A stretch of 64,000 nt of DNA from the NCBI GenBank assembly GCA_040119125.1, contig JBEDTR010000016.1, positions 310,001 to 374,000 on the forward strand. The letters are read 5' to 3'. The DNA comes from Pacificitalea sp040119125. GTDB taxonomy: Bacteria > Pseudomonadota > Alphaproteobacteria > Rhodobacterales > Rhodobacteraceae. Position numbers and translations under genes: made by a program. Position 1 is the first letter of the stretch; each line of letters begins with the position of its first letter. Under the pieces are notes generated by a model. It searched no databases, was not told the origin of the DNA, and saw only the letters and a program-made list of their open reading frames with translations. This document shows, piece after piece, positions 37,101 to 47,169 of the stretch.

Positions 37101-38432
37101 TTACAGATAATCCGACCGCTGCAATCCGTATTTCGCCATTTTCTCGTTCAAGGTCCGGCGCGGCAGGCAGAGTTCGTCCATCACGTTGACGATGGAGCCT
37201 TTGTGCCGCCGCATGGTGTTGTCGATCAGCATCCGCTCGAACGCTTCGACATATTCCTTCAGCGGCTTGCCTTCGGTGGTCATCACCGGCTCGGCTTCTT
37301 CGTTCTCGGACATCAAGAGCGAGGCAATCGTGCCCGATCCGCGACGGTTCTGCAGCACCGCGCGTTCGGCCACGTTGATCAGCTGACGCACGTTTCCGGG
37401 CCATGGCGCCTGTAGAAGCTGCGCTGCTTCCTGCGCCGACACTTCGGGCGCGTCACAGCCATATTCATCGGCGAATTGATCCGACAACCGGGTGAAGAGC
37501 GTCAGGATATCCTCGCCGCGCTGGCGAAGCGGCGGCAGGGTGATGCGCATCGCAGCCAGCCGATAGAACAGATCCGGGCGCAGCACGTCTTCCAGCGTTT
37601 TGCCCTGTTCCTGCAGGTTACAGATCGCGACGATGCGAGTTTCGGCGGGAGTGCCTTGGTCGTTGATGAAGGTCAGCAGACGCGCCTGCAACGCGGGGCT
37701 CAGCGCCTCCACATCCTCTAGGCACAGCGATCCGCCGCGCGCCAATTCCACCAGCGGCAATTGACCGTTATCGGGATCGCCGTCGAAGAGTTTCCGCGCG
37801 AGGTCTTCTTCGCTATGGGCCCCGCAGGCGACGATCACGAATTCCTTTGACCCGCGCGAGCCAACGGCATGGAGCGCATGAGCGGCCAGCGTTTTGCCCG
37901 TGCCGGTTTCACCATCGATCAGCACATGACCATCGGCCTGCCCCAGATCGAGGATATCTTCGCGCAGCCGTTCCATGACGGGCGAGGAGCCGATGAGCTT
38001 TTTCATGATGCCGGAGCCATCCGACAATTCGCGCCGCAGCGCGCGGGCATCCAGCGCCAGACGCCGACGCTGTGTGGCGCGTTTGGCCAGCGCGGTCATG
38101 CGATCAGGGTTGAACGGCTTTTCCAGAAAATCGAACGCGCCGACCTGCATGGCCTCAACGGCCATCGGCACATCGCCATGGCCGGTGATCATGATGACCG
38201 GCAGCGAGCTGTCCTGCGACATCAGCTTTTTCAGAAACGCCATGCCGTCCATGCCGGGCATTCGGATGTCCGAGACGACAACGCCGGGATAATCCGCGCC
38301 GATCCCTTTCAACGCGTCCTCGGCGCAAGCATAAGTTTCAGTGTCGAACCCGGAAAGCGCCAGCCATTGGCTGATCGATTGCCGCATGTCCTGTTCGTCG
38401 TCGATGATCGCGACCTTCATCGCTTGAGCCAT
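37101..38432 (-). CDS. dctD: DctD-like response regulator lacking the GAFTGA motif
   Basis: A 443-residue NtrC-family regulator. The receiver domain (1-120) has Asp55 in VVSDIRMPG as phospho-acceptor. The AAA+ domain (about 145-370) has Walker A GETGTGKT and the RPDLFYRL arginine block. A Fis-type helix-turn-helix ends the protein (HKGSIVNVMDELCLPRRTLN). Between Walker A and Walker B, where GAFTGA normally contacts sigma-54, the sequence runs KLFDGDPDNGQLPLVELARG, so the motif is missing. It pairs with dctB upstream and probably controls C4-dicarboxylate uptake, perhaps without sigma-54. The Shine-Dalgarno GAGGAGG precedes the ATG at 38430-38432. Confidence 0.88.
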   Translation of the reverse strand: MAQAMKVAIIDDEQDMRQSISQWLALSGFDTETYACAEDALKGIGADYPGVVVSDIRMPGMDGMAFLKKLMSQDSSLPVIMITGHGDVPMAVEAMQVGAFDFLEKPFNPDRMTALAKRATQRRRLALDARALRRELSDGSGIMKKLIGSSPVMERLREDILDLGQADGHVLIDGETGTGKTLAAHALHAVGSRGSKEFVIVACGAHSEEDLARKLFDGDPDNGQLPLVELARGGSLCLEDVEALSPALQARLLTFINDQGTPAETRIVAICNLQEQGKTLEDVLRPDLFYRLAAMRITLPPLRQRGEDILTLFTRLSDQFADEYGCDAPEVSAQEAAQLLQAPWPGNVRQLINVAERAVLQNRRGSGTIASLLMSENEEAEPVMTTEGKPLKEYVEAFERMLIDNTMRRHKGSIVNVMDELCLPRRTLNEKMAKYGLQRSDYL

Positions 38433-38717
38433 GAGCTTCCGCTCCTCCTCATGTCGTTCCGCCGTTCCCGACGTGTTGTGCCGGGACCAGATGCGCCGCA
38501 CCCCTGTCGAAGACAAGGCAGCGCCGACCGGACCGGAAGGCATCAGCGGGTTTCGGCCAGAGTGTTCCCCGCGACGGCGCGCCGTGCAAGCCTCAATCCC
38601 GTGACACCCGCCAAGCACCGGCAGGTTTGGTTGAATGTCTATCTAGGGTTTATACGGAGGATTTCTTGTATCCGGCGCGGAAAAAGCAGCGCGAGGCTCT
38701 GCGATCGCGGCAGCGGC

Positions 38718-40502
38718 TCATTCTGCGGCGGAGAGGGTCTGCTCGGCGTCGGGCAGGATTGGCAGCTGAATTTCAAACACAGCGCCGCCGCCTTGGGCAT
38801 TGCGCGCGGTCATGCGACCGCCGAAATCGTGGATAATCCCGGATGAGATCGCAAGTCCCAGCCCCACGCCGTCACCGGGCTGCTTGGTCGTATAGAACGG
38901 CTCGAACAGCGCATCGAGATCGCGGATGCCGTGGCCATTATCGCGAACCTGTAGCAGCGCGGTATCGCCCGCCGATAGCAACACTTCGACCTGTGGATCG
39001 CGCACGTCCTTGGTGGCATCCAGCGCGTTGCGGAAAAGGTTGATCAGCACTTGTTCCAGCCGCAGACGATCCGCGCGGATCATCACCGGGCCGCCGGGCA
39101 TGGTGCGAGAAATCGCGACCTGACGGTGCTTCAATTGCGGCTCCATCATCGCCAGTGCGGAAGACACGCTGGCGCGCACGTCGATCGGCTCAAACGCCTC
39201 GCCGCCCTTGCGGGCGTAGCTTTTCAATTGCCGGGTGATCGCGCCCATCCGCTCGATCAGGTCATCGATCCGCTGGAAGGAGGACAGCGCCTCCTCGCCG
39301 CGCTTGCGCTGTAGCAACAGCCGTGCGCCAGCAAGATACGTCTTCATCGCGGCGAGCGGCTGGTTCAATTCATGGCTGACGGCGGCGGACATTTCACCGA
39401 GCGCGGCGAGTTTGGAGCTTTGCGCCAATGTCTGCTCGGCGAATTCAAGGTTTCGCTCCGCTTTCTCGCGCTCCGCAATTTCCTGCTGCAGGCGAATATT
39501 GAGCTGCCGCAATTCGGTCGATTCCCGCTCCAACTCCTGCGAGCGGGCATGCGCACGACGGCCCAACAGAAAGAAGATCGCCGTGAGCAGCAGGGCAAAG
39601 CCCATGATTTCCAACGCCAGCACGCCGTTCACCCGCTCTCGCACCGATTGATAGGCGGTGAAGGAGGTGATTTTCCAACCACGGAACGGGATGCGGCTAT
39701 CGGTGCGCAACACGGCCTCGCCCATCACATAGGCGTCGGGCGGCACAAACGACCATTCGGAGGTGGCGTTCAGCGCACGCTCAATGGCGGAGGGCGGCGA
39801 TTGCGCGGCCAAGGCCTCCTCGACCGTGCGACCGCGCCAACGCGGCTCGGTCGCGAGGATGATGCGGCCCGTGCTGTCGGTGACCAGAACGGCATCGGAA
39901 ATTCCTGCCCAGCTTTGCTCGAACTTGCGCAGATCGACGGTGACAAGGATGACGCCGATGCGCTCCCCCTCGCTTTGGACCCGGCGGGAATAGATGAATT
40001 GCAGCGCGCCATTGTCGCCTTCATGGACGGAAAACACCGTGTCCTTGGCGCGGATCGCATCGACGAAATAATTGTTCTGGCGGTGGGTGGATCCCAGCAG
40101 GTTACGATCGGTCGCCGCCACCGTGCGCCCGTCGCCATCCAGCAGCATCAGCGAGGCCGCGCCGATTTCCTCGCGAAACGAGATCAGGCGCTGAGAGCTT
40201 TGGGAATAATCGCCGGAGTTGAGCGCGCCGATCAGGGTTTTATCCTGTGCCAGCAACAGCGGCACCACGGAATTACGCTGCAATTCGGAAATGACGTTGC
40301 CGGTATAGAGCGCGAGACGCAGTTCCGACCGGGTGCGGGTGGTGTTGGTGAACCGCTCCGTCAGCGCGATGTTGGAGATGTAGATCACCGCGATGGCCAG
40401 CGCGATCCCGGCGATCACAGCCAGCCGCGCCCCGAACGTCAGCCGCACGGAGGACAGGTCGGAACCGGCGAAGGTGTCTTTGCGGGTCGGGGTCTTGGCC
40501 AT
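38718..40502 (-). CDS. dctB: DctB-like C4-dicarboxylate sensor histidine kinase
   Basis: A 594-residue membrane kinase. It has a first membrane segment at about residues 24-46, a periplasmic double-Cache-type sensor (about 50-290, with REEIGAASLMLLDGDGRTVA and FIYSRRV), a second segment near 305-325, a coiled linker, the H-box MSAAVSHELNQPLAAMKTYL, and a HATPase domain (NLFRNALDATKD, DGVGLGLAISSGI). This is the architecture of DctB, which senses succinate, malate or fumarate. It lies 285 bases upstream of dctD, a longer gap than usual, which may contain a dctD promoter. No dct transporter genes are in the window. Confidence 0.88.
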   Translation of the reverse strand: MAKTPTRKDTFAGSDLSSVRLTFGARLAVIAGIALAIAVIYISNIALTERFTNTTRTRSELRLALYTGNVISELQRNSVVPLLLAQDKTLIGALNSGDYSQSSQRLISFREEIGAASLMLLDGDGRTVAATDRNLLGSTHRQNNYFVDAIRAKDTVFSVHEGDNGALQFIYSRRVQSEGERIGVILVTVDLRKFEQSWAGISDAVLVTDSTGRIILATEPRWRGRTVEEALAAQSPPSAIERALNATSEWSFVPPDAYVMGEAVLRTDSRIPFRGWKITSFTAYQSVRERVNGVLALEIMGFALLLTAIFFLLGRRAHARSQELERESTELRQLNIRLQQEIAEREKAERNLEFAEQTLAQSSKLAALGEMSAAVSHELNQPLAAMKTYLAGARLLLQRKRGEEALSSFQRIDDLIERMGAITRQLKSYARKGGEAFEPIDVRASVSSALAMMEPQLKHRQVAISRTMPGGPVMIRADRLRLEQVLINLFRNALDATKDVRDPQVEVLLSAGDTALLQVRDNGHGIRDLDALFEPFYTTKQPGDGVGLGLAISSGIIHDFGGRMTARNAQGGGAVFEIQLPILPDAEQTLSAAE

Positions 40503-40572
40503 GCCGCGATCCTATCGTGCCTGCGGGTCGAGGCATAGTGCGCGCGAGGTTATCCGCAAAACGCCCGTCCGA

Positions 40573-41241
40573 TCAGGCCGCGACAAAGGCTCCGGCAAGA
40601 CTGGCGAAGAGCGCCACGCCGTCGGAGCCGCCATGCGCAGGGTCCACCGCCCGTTCGGGATGCGGCATCATGCCCAGCACCCGGCGATTGGCGCTGAGGA
40701 TACCGGCAATGTCGCCTTTGGAGCCGTTCGGGTTGTCGTCATAGCGGAACGCCACCAGATCCCGATCAACCAGCCCGGCCAGCGTTTCATCATCCGCGGT
40801 ATAGTTGCCGTCATGATGTGCGATGGGGATCACGACTTTCGCGCCAGTGGCGTAGGCGGCGGTAAAGGCGCTGTCGGTGGTGCCCACGGTCAGGGTCTGC
40901 GGCTTGCACAGAAATTTAAGCTGCGCATTGCGCATCAGCGCGCCGGGCAGCAGGCCGGTTTCGGTCAGCACCTGAAAGCCATTGCAAACGCCCAGCACAT
41001 AGCCACCGCGTTCCGCATGGGCCACGACAGCGCGGCAGATCGGAGAATTGGCAGCAATCGCGCCGCAGCGCAGGTAATCCCCAAAGGAAAACCCGCCCGG
41101 CACGCCGATCACATCCATGCCCTGCGGCAGGTCCGTGTCCTTGTGCCAGACCCGCGTCACGTCAAAGCCGGCGCGCTCGAACGCCACCGCAAGGTCACGG
41201 TCGCAATTGGAGCCGGGGAAGGTGATGACGGCAGCCTTCAT
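40573..41241 (-). CDS. purQ: Phosphoribosylformylglycinamidine synthase subunit PurQ
   Basis: Glutamine amidotransferase subunit of the fourth step of purine synthesis; it supplies ammonia to PurL. The 222-residue protein begins MKAAVITFPGSNCDRDLAVA. The catalytic cysteine is in GVCNGFQVL and the His/Glu pair is in MMPHPERAVDP. It is the last gene of a purC-purS-purQ run on the minus strand. purL is not in this window. Confidence 0.97.
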   Translation of the reverse strand: MKAAVITFPGSNCDRDLAVAFERAGFDVTRVWHKDTDLPQGMDVIGVPGGFSFGDYLRCGAIAANSPICRAVVAHAERGGYVLGVCNGFQVLTETGLLPGALMRNAQLKFLCKPQTLTVGTTDSAFTAAYATGAKVVIPIAHHDGNYTADDETLAGLVDRDLVAFRYDDNPNGSKGDIAGILSANRRVLGMMPHPERAVDPAHGGSDGVALFASLAGAFVAA

Positions 41242-41289
41242 GGCGTCTCTCCTGTCAAGATCAGCGGTATCAGCGGACGGTGGAGGCGC

Positions 41290-41529
41290 TCAGAGCATCT
41301 CGATCCGGTAGCTTTCGATCACGGTGTTGGCGAGCAGCTTTTCGCACATCTGCTCAACCTTGGCTTCGGCGGCGGCGGCATCGGTTTCGGCCAGATCGAG
41401 TTCGATCACTTTACCCTGACGCACACCGTTCACCCCATCGAAGCCGAGCGCGCCAAGTGCCGATTTCACGGCCTCCCCCTGAGGGTCAAGCACACCGGGT
41501 TTGAGCATCACATGGACCTTGGCCTTCAT
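41290..41529 (-). CDS. purS: Phosphoribosylformylglycinamidine synthase subunit PurS
   Basis: A 79-residue subunit that bridges PurQ and the small form of PurL. MKAKVHVMLKPGVLDPQGEA and the C-terminal NTVIESYRIEML match the family along its whole length. It lies 48 bases before purQ and 29 after purC, in one operon. Confidence 0.96.
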   Translation of the reverse strand: MKAKVHVMLKPGVLDPQGEAVKSALGALGFDGVNGVRQGKVIELDLAETDAAAAEAKVEQMCEKLLANTVIESYRIEML

Positions 41530-41558
41530 CTGCGGCGTCCTTTCGCGGGTGGTTCGGA

Positions 41559-42320
41559 TCAGTTGATGAGGGTCGGCTTGGTGACCGACCCGTTGTTTTT
41601 CGGCAGCACGCCCAGACGGCGCGCGACCTCCGTATAGGCATCCGCAAGGTTACCCAGATCGCGGCGGAACACGTCCTTGTCGAGCTTCTGGCCCGTGGCC
41701 ACATCCCACAGGCGGCAGCTGTCGGGGCTGATTTCATCGGCGATGATCAGGCGCATGAAATCGCCTTCCCAGACGCGGCCGATTTCGATCTTGAAATCCA
41801 CCAGCTTGATGCCGACGCCATACATGACGCCCGATAGGTAGTCGTTCACCCGCAGCGCCAGCGCCACGATATCGTCCATGTCCTGCTGGCTCGCCCAGCC
41901 GAACGCGATGATATACTCCTCGGGCACCAGCGGATCGCCAAGCGCGTCGTCCTTGTAGGAGAACTCGACAATCGGACGCGGCAGCGGCGTGCCTTCTTCC
42001 ATGCCCAGACGCTTCGCCATCGAGCCGGCGGCGAAATTGCGGACGATGACTTCCAACGGCACGATCTCGACCGAGCGGATCAGCTGCTCGCGCATGTTGA
42101 TACGCTTGATGAAATGCGTCGGGATTCCGACAGCGTTCAGACCGCTCATGAAGAACTCGGACAAGCGGTTGTTAAGCACGCCCTTGCCTTCGATGGTCGC
42201 TTTCTTTTCGGCGTTGAAAGCGGTGGCATCGTCTTTGAAATACTGCACAAGCGTGCCCGGTTCGGGGCCTTCATACAGGATCTTCGCCTTGCCTTCGTAA
42301 ATCTTCTTGCGCCGTGCCAT
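41559..42320 (-). CDS. purC: SAICAR synthetase
   Basis: Joins aspartate to CAIR in purine synthesis. The 253-residue protein begins MARRKKIYEGKAKILYEGPE. Conserved blocks are FNAEKKATIEGKG, VPLEVIVRNFAAGSMAKRLG and DFKIEIGR, with the ATP-site aspartate in LIIADEISPDSCRLWD. It opens the purC-purS-purQ operon. The ATG at 42318-42320 is used; the promoter should lie in the gap shared with the divergent ilv leader. Confidence 0.97.
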   Translation of the reverse strand: MARRKKIYEGKAKILYEGPEPGTLVQYFKDDATAFNAEKKATIEGKGVLNNRLSEFFMSGLNAVGIPTHFIKRINMREQLIRSVEIVPLEVIVRNFAAGSMAKRLGMEEGTPLPRPIVEFSYKDDALGDPLVPEEYIIAFGWASQQDMDDIVALALRVNDYLSGVMYGVGIKLVDFKIEIGRVWEGDFMRLIIADEISPDSCRLWDVATGQKLDKDVFRRDLGNLADAYTEVARRLGVLPKNNGSVTKPTLIN

Positions 42321-42622
42321 GGGACCTCGTCGTGTGCTGGCGCGGAACAGTTGCCCCGGCCTTTTGCTGCCCTATAAGGCAAGCCCCCCTGCCCCGCAAG
42401 CGCGCCGCACGCGGGAGCGTCCGTGTCCCGCAGCCCTCCCATGCAGTCCGACGCCCCTGTCCAAGGCCCCCATCGCGCCGGGTTTCATTACGCCAATTCG
42501 TAGATTTTTGAAATAATCCGAAACTAAATTGGCACGTCACGACATAAAGTTTCAGTTTTTGCGGTTGACGCCTCTGTTTCGGGTGCCTAGGTTCCCCCAC
42601 ACGATGACGGAAAGGGCCGGGT
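42321..42622. other. Divergent promoter gap between purC and the ilv leader
   Basis: This 302-base gap has no gene. The half next to purC is GC-rich; the half next to the ilv leader (42480-42570) is AT-rich. A plausible sigma-70 promoter for ilv is at 42565-42593. A purine-responsive operator might be expected near purC, but I see no clear one. Confidence 0.5.
42565..42593 (+). promoter_or_regulatory. Likely ilv operon promoter
   Basis: TTGACG (42565-42570) and TAGGTT (42588-42593) are separated by exactly 17 bases, in an AT-rich stretch. This would start transcription near 42600, about 20 bases before the leader peptide. Confidence 0.5.
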
Positions 42623-42670
42623 ATGACTCGCATTCTCGTAGTGGTTGGGATCAGGCGCATGGGCCGCTAA
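42623..42670 (+). CDS. ilvL: ilv leader peptide (15 residues, attenuation)
   Basis: The short frame encodes MTRILVVVGIRRMGR, with Ile, Leu, three Val and another Ile clustered at residues 4-10, and GGAAAGG upstream as ribosome site. Such leader peptides measure branched-chain aminoacyl-tRNA: stalled ribosomes at the Ile/Leu/Val codons change the RNA fold downstream. The stop codon lies inside a small hairpin (GCCGC-TAA-GCGGC, 42663-42675). Bases 42654-42662 can also pair with 42691-42699, which overlaps the terminator stem and could act as antiterminator. Confidence 0.8.
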   Translation: MTRILVVVGIRRMGR

Positions 42671-42696
42671 GCGGCAACCATAACGGTTTTCCATGC

Positions 42697-42723
42697 GCCC
42701 CCGCCGAAAACGGGGGCTTTTTT
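42697..42723 (+). terminator. ilv attenuator terminator
   Basis: GCCCCCG (42697-42703) pairs with CGGGGGC (42711-42717) around a 7-base loop, followed by six T. It lies between the leader peptide and ilvB, 99 bases before the ilvB start, as in amino-acid operon attenuators. Confidence 0.85.
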
Positions 42724-42821
42724 ATATTCAGGGCTCGGGCACGGAGACAGTCCCACCGCGATGGTGGACGCCGCGCACGAAACCACGGCCAGGCAGGCCG
42801 GCCTTATAACTGGAGAGTGAC

Positions 42822-44576
<1,755 letters not shown>

Positions 44577-44580
44577 TATG

Positions 44581-44652
44581 ACCCGCGACGTGAACTGGGG
44601 GGCTTCTGCCCCCCAGACCCGCGACCTAAGCTGGGGGGCTTCTGCCCCCCAG
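44581..44652 (+). repeat. Two tandem 36-bp hairpin repeats between ilvB and ilvH
   Basis: Copies at 44581-44616 and 44617-44652 differ at three positions. Each ends in a perfect 9-bp hairpin CTGGGGGGC-TTCT-GCCCCCCAG. A T-rich stretch (GAGGATATTTTTACC) follows at about 44660-44675. The element looks like the dispersed GC hairpins seen in intergenic regions of this bacterial group. It may stabilise or attenuate the ilvBH mRNA. Confidence 0.85.
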
Positions 44653-44696
44653 ACCCCCTGAGGATATTTTTACCATATTGAAAGAGGCGCAGTTCC

Positions 44697-45257
44697 ATGG
44701 CCGCACTCAACATCACCAAGGGCTCGTCCCGCCATTCCGCCTATGACCTCCGCGATCCGAATTCCGAGGTGATCGAGGCCCATACGCTGGCCGTGGTCGT
44801 CGATAACGAAGCCGGTGTTTTGGCCCGCGTGATCGGGCTGTTTTCAGGCCGGGGCTATAATATCGAGAGCCTCACCGTGGCCGAGACCGACCATCATGGG
44901 CATCTGAGCCGCATCACCATTGTGACGCGTGGCACACCAGCGATCATCGAACAGATCAAGGCGCAGCTGGGCCGCTTGGTGCCGGTGCATGAGGTTCATG
45001 ACCTGACCGTCGAAGGCCCTTCGGTGGAACGTGAATTGGCGCTGCTGAAGGTGCAGGGACAGGATGAAAAGCGGGTCGAAGCACTGCGGCTTGCGGATAT
45101 TTTCCGCGCCAATGCCGTGGACAGCACGTTGGAAAGCTTTGTGTTCGAACTGACCGGCACGCCCGAAAAAATCGACGCCTTCGCTGATCTGATGCGCCCG
45201 CTGGGATTGGTCGAGATTGCGCGCACGGGGGTTGCCGCTCTTTCGCGCGGCAATTGA
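44697..45257 (+). CDS. ilvH: Acetolactate synthase small regulatory subunit
   Basis: The 186-residue regulatory subunit holds an N-terminal ACT domain (about residues 25-100, AHTLAVVVDNEAGVLARVIG and GRGYNIESLTVAETD) that binds valine for feedback inhibition, and a C-terminal ACT-like domain (ALRLADIFRANAVDSTLESF). GAGG lies 5' of the ATG at 44697. It is separated from ilvB by the 36-bp hairpin repeats, but is surely in the same operon. Confidence 0.96.
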   Translation: MAALNITKGSSRHSAYDLRDPNSEVIEAHTLAVVVDNEAGVLARVIGLFSGRGYNIESLTVAETDHHGHLSRITIVTRGTPAIIEQIKAQLGRLVPVHEVHDLTVEGPSVERELALLKVQGQDEKRVEALRLADIFRANAVDSTLESFVFELTGTPEKIDAFADLMRPLGLVEIARTGVAALSRGN

Positions 45258-45260
45258 GCT

Positions 45261-45704
45261 TTACGTCATAAGTCTCTGATTTGAAGGCCTATAGCGGCTG
45301 AGCATCCGGTAGGATTTGCGTGGACCTTTGACCTGCCATTCGGACTGCCAGTTGGGCCAATCATGGAACGCGTAGCGCACATGATATTCATCGGGGTCGC
45401 ACCAATGTGCGGCCTCGGCCACGTCCGCCTTTGGCGCAAAATCGTGAAACGGCCGTCCATCCGCAAAGAGCACCGCAATGCGGGGGCCGATGGCGCGCCA
45501 TAGATAGGTGCGGCTGGCCTGCATTGGCGCGGCCCCCGGCAAGGACAGCGTGCCGCTTTCGACATAGCGCAGGCCTGCTTTATCCTGTGTCAGCCGGGCT
45601 ACGCCTTCGAAGGAGCCGGTGCTGTCGGCACGCGCATCCTCGATCCGGCGTGACAGGTGCCAGAGTCCCGCAAAGCGCTGCAACGCATCTTGAGCTTCCT
45701 GCAT
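45261..45704 (-). CDS. DUF6314 family protein
   Basis: A 147-residue protein of unknown function. LWHLSRRIEDARADSTGSFE, the FADGRPFHDF block, and AAHWCDPDEYHVRYAFHDWP followed by WQVKGPRKSYRM match a lipocalin-like family. It starts at the ATG at 45702-45704. The longer frame to 45782 overlaps the divergent purB start and is not preferred. It ends three bases from ilvH, convergent. Confidence 0.8.
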   Translation of the reverse strand: MQEAQDALQRFAGLWHLSRRIEDARADSTGSFEGVARLTQDKAGLRYVESGTLSLPGAAPMQASRTYLWRAIGPRIAVLFADGRPFHDFAPKADVAEAAHWCDPDEYHVRYAFHDWPNWQSEWQVKGPRKSYRMLSRYRPSNQRLMT

Positions 45705-45780
45705 TCTGTCCCGCGCCTTGCCGCCTGTCGTTGCGCAGTCTATGAGAACGGCGCCCGAACCCCAACCGCAAAGGCCGCGC

Positions 45781-47088
45781 ATGATCCCTCGTTACTCCCG
45801 CCCCGACATGGTCGCCATTTGGTCGCCCGAAGCCAAATTCCGCATCTGGTATGAGATCGAGGCCCATGCCTGCGATGCGCAGGCCGAGCTGGGCGTGATC
45901 CCCAAGGCCAATGCCGAGGCCGTGTGGAAGGCGAAAGATGCCGAGTTCGACGTGGCCCGCATCGATGAAATCGAGGCCGTGACGAAGCATGACGTCATCG
46001 CCTTTCTGACCCATCTGGCCGAACATATCGGATCCGACGATGCGCGCTTCGTGCATCAGGGCATGACCTCTTCCGATGTGCTCGACACCACGCTGAACGT
46101 GCAATTGGTGCGCGCCGCCGACATTCTTCTGGCCGGGATGGACCGGGTGCTGGAGGCGCTGAAAACCCGCGCGCATGAGCATAAAGATACCGTGCGCATC
46201 GGGCGCAGCCACGGCATTCACGCCGAGCCTACCACCATGGGTCTGACCTTTGCCCGCTTCTACGCCGAGATGGCACGTGGCCGGGCCCGTTTGGTCAACG
46301 CCCGCGAGGAGATCGCCACCGGCGCGATTTCCGGTGCCGTGGGCACTTTTGCCAATATCGACCCCTTCGTCGAAGAGCATGTCTGCAAGGAGCTGGGCCT
46401 GAAGCCCGAGACGATTTCGACGCAGGTGATCCCGCGCGACCGTCATGCGATGTTCTTTGCCACCTTGGGCGTCATCGCGTCGTCGATCGAAAACATCGCG
46501 ACCGAAGTGCGCCACATGCAGCGCACCGAGGTTCTGGAGGCGGAGGAATTCTTCTCCAAGGGGCAGAAGGGTTCGTCGGCGATGCCGCATAAACGCAACC
46601 CGGTTCTGACCGAGAACCTGACCGGGCTTGCCCGTTTGGTGCGCATGTCGGTGATCCCGGCGATGGAAAATGTGACGCTCTGGCATGAGCGCGACATTTC
46701 TCACAGCTCCGTCGAGCGGGCGATTGGTCCCGACACCACCATCACGCTCGATTTCGCGCTGCACCGGCTGGCCGGTGTGGTCGAGAAGCTGGTGATCTAT
46801 CCCGACAACATGCTGGCAAACATGAATAAGTTTCGTGGTCTGGTCATGTCGCAGCGGGTGCTTCTGGCCTTGACGCAGGCCGGTGTCAGCCGCGAGGACA
46901 GCTATCGTCTGGTCCAGCGCAACGCGATGAAAGTCTGGGAAAAGGGCGCGGATTTCAAGACCGAGCTTCTGGCTGACGCCGAAGTCACCGCCGCGCTGAG
47001 CCCGGCGGAGATCGAGGAGAAGTTCGACCTTGGCTACCATACCAAGCATGTCGACACGATCTTCAAGCGGGTCTTTGGCGACAGCTGA
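45781..47088 (+). CDS. purB: Adenylosuccinate lyase
   Basis: Cleaves SAICAR and adenylosuccinate, two steps of purine synthesis. The 435-residue protein has the general acid/base regions HQGMTSSDVLDTTLNVQL and GRSHGIHAEPTTMG, and the signature GSSAMPHKRNPVLTENLTG. It begins MIPRYSRPDMVAIWSPEAKF, standard for the family. A strong terminator follows. Confidence 0.97.
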   Translation: MIPRYSRPDMVAIWSPEAKFRIWYEIEAHACDAQAELGVIPKANAEAVWKAKDAEFDVARIDEIEAVTKHDVIAFLTHLAEHIGSDDARFVHQGMTSSDVLDTTLNVQLVRAADILLAGMDRVLEALKTRAHEHKDTVRIGRSHGIHAEPTTMGLTFARFYAEMARGRARLVNAREEIATGAISGAVGTFANIDPFVEEHVCKELGLKPETISTQVIPRDRHAMFFATLGVIASSIENIATEVRHMQRTEVLEAEEFFSKGQKGSSAMPHKRNPVLTENLTGLARLVRMSVIPAMENVTLWHERDISHSSVERAIGPDTTITLDFALHRLAGVVEKLVIYPDNMLANMNKFRGLVMSQRVLLALTQAGVSREDSYRLVQRNAMKVWEKGADFKTELLADAEVTAALSPAEIEEKFDLGYHTKHVDTIFKRVFGDS

Positions 47089-47112
47089 TCCACCTGTCCG
47101 CACCGCAATGAA

Positions 47113-47146
47113 AAAGGCGCGTCCCGCGGGGCGCGCCTTTCTTTTT
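47113..47146. terminator. Bidirectional terminator between purB and the pseudoprotease gene
   Basis: AAAGGCGCG (47113-47121) pairs with CGCGCCTTT (47132-47140); A-rich sequence precedes it and a T-run (47142-47146) follows. It can stop transcripts from both convergent genes. Confidence 0.85.
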
Positions 47147-47169
47147 AAGCCGGATCGTGTTGGCGGGTC

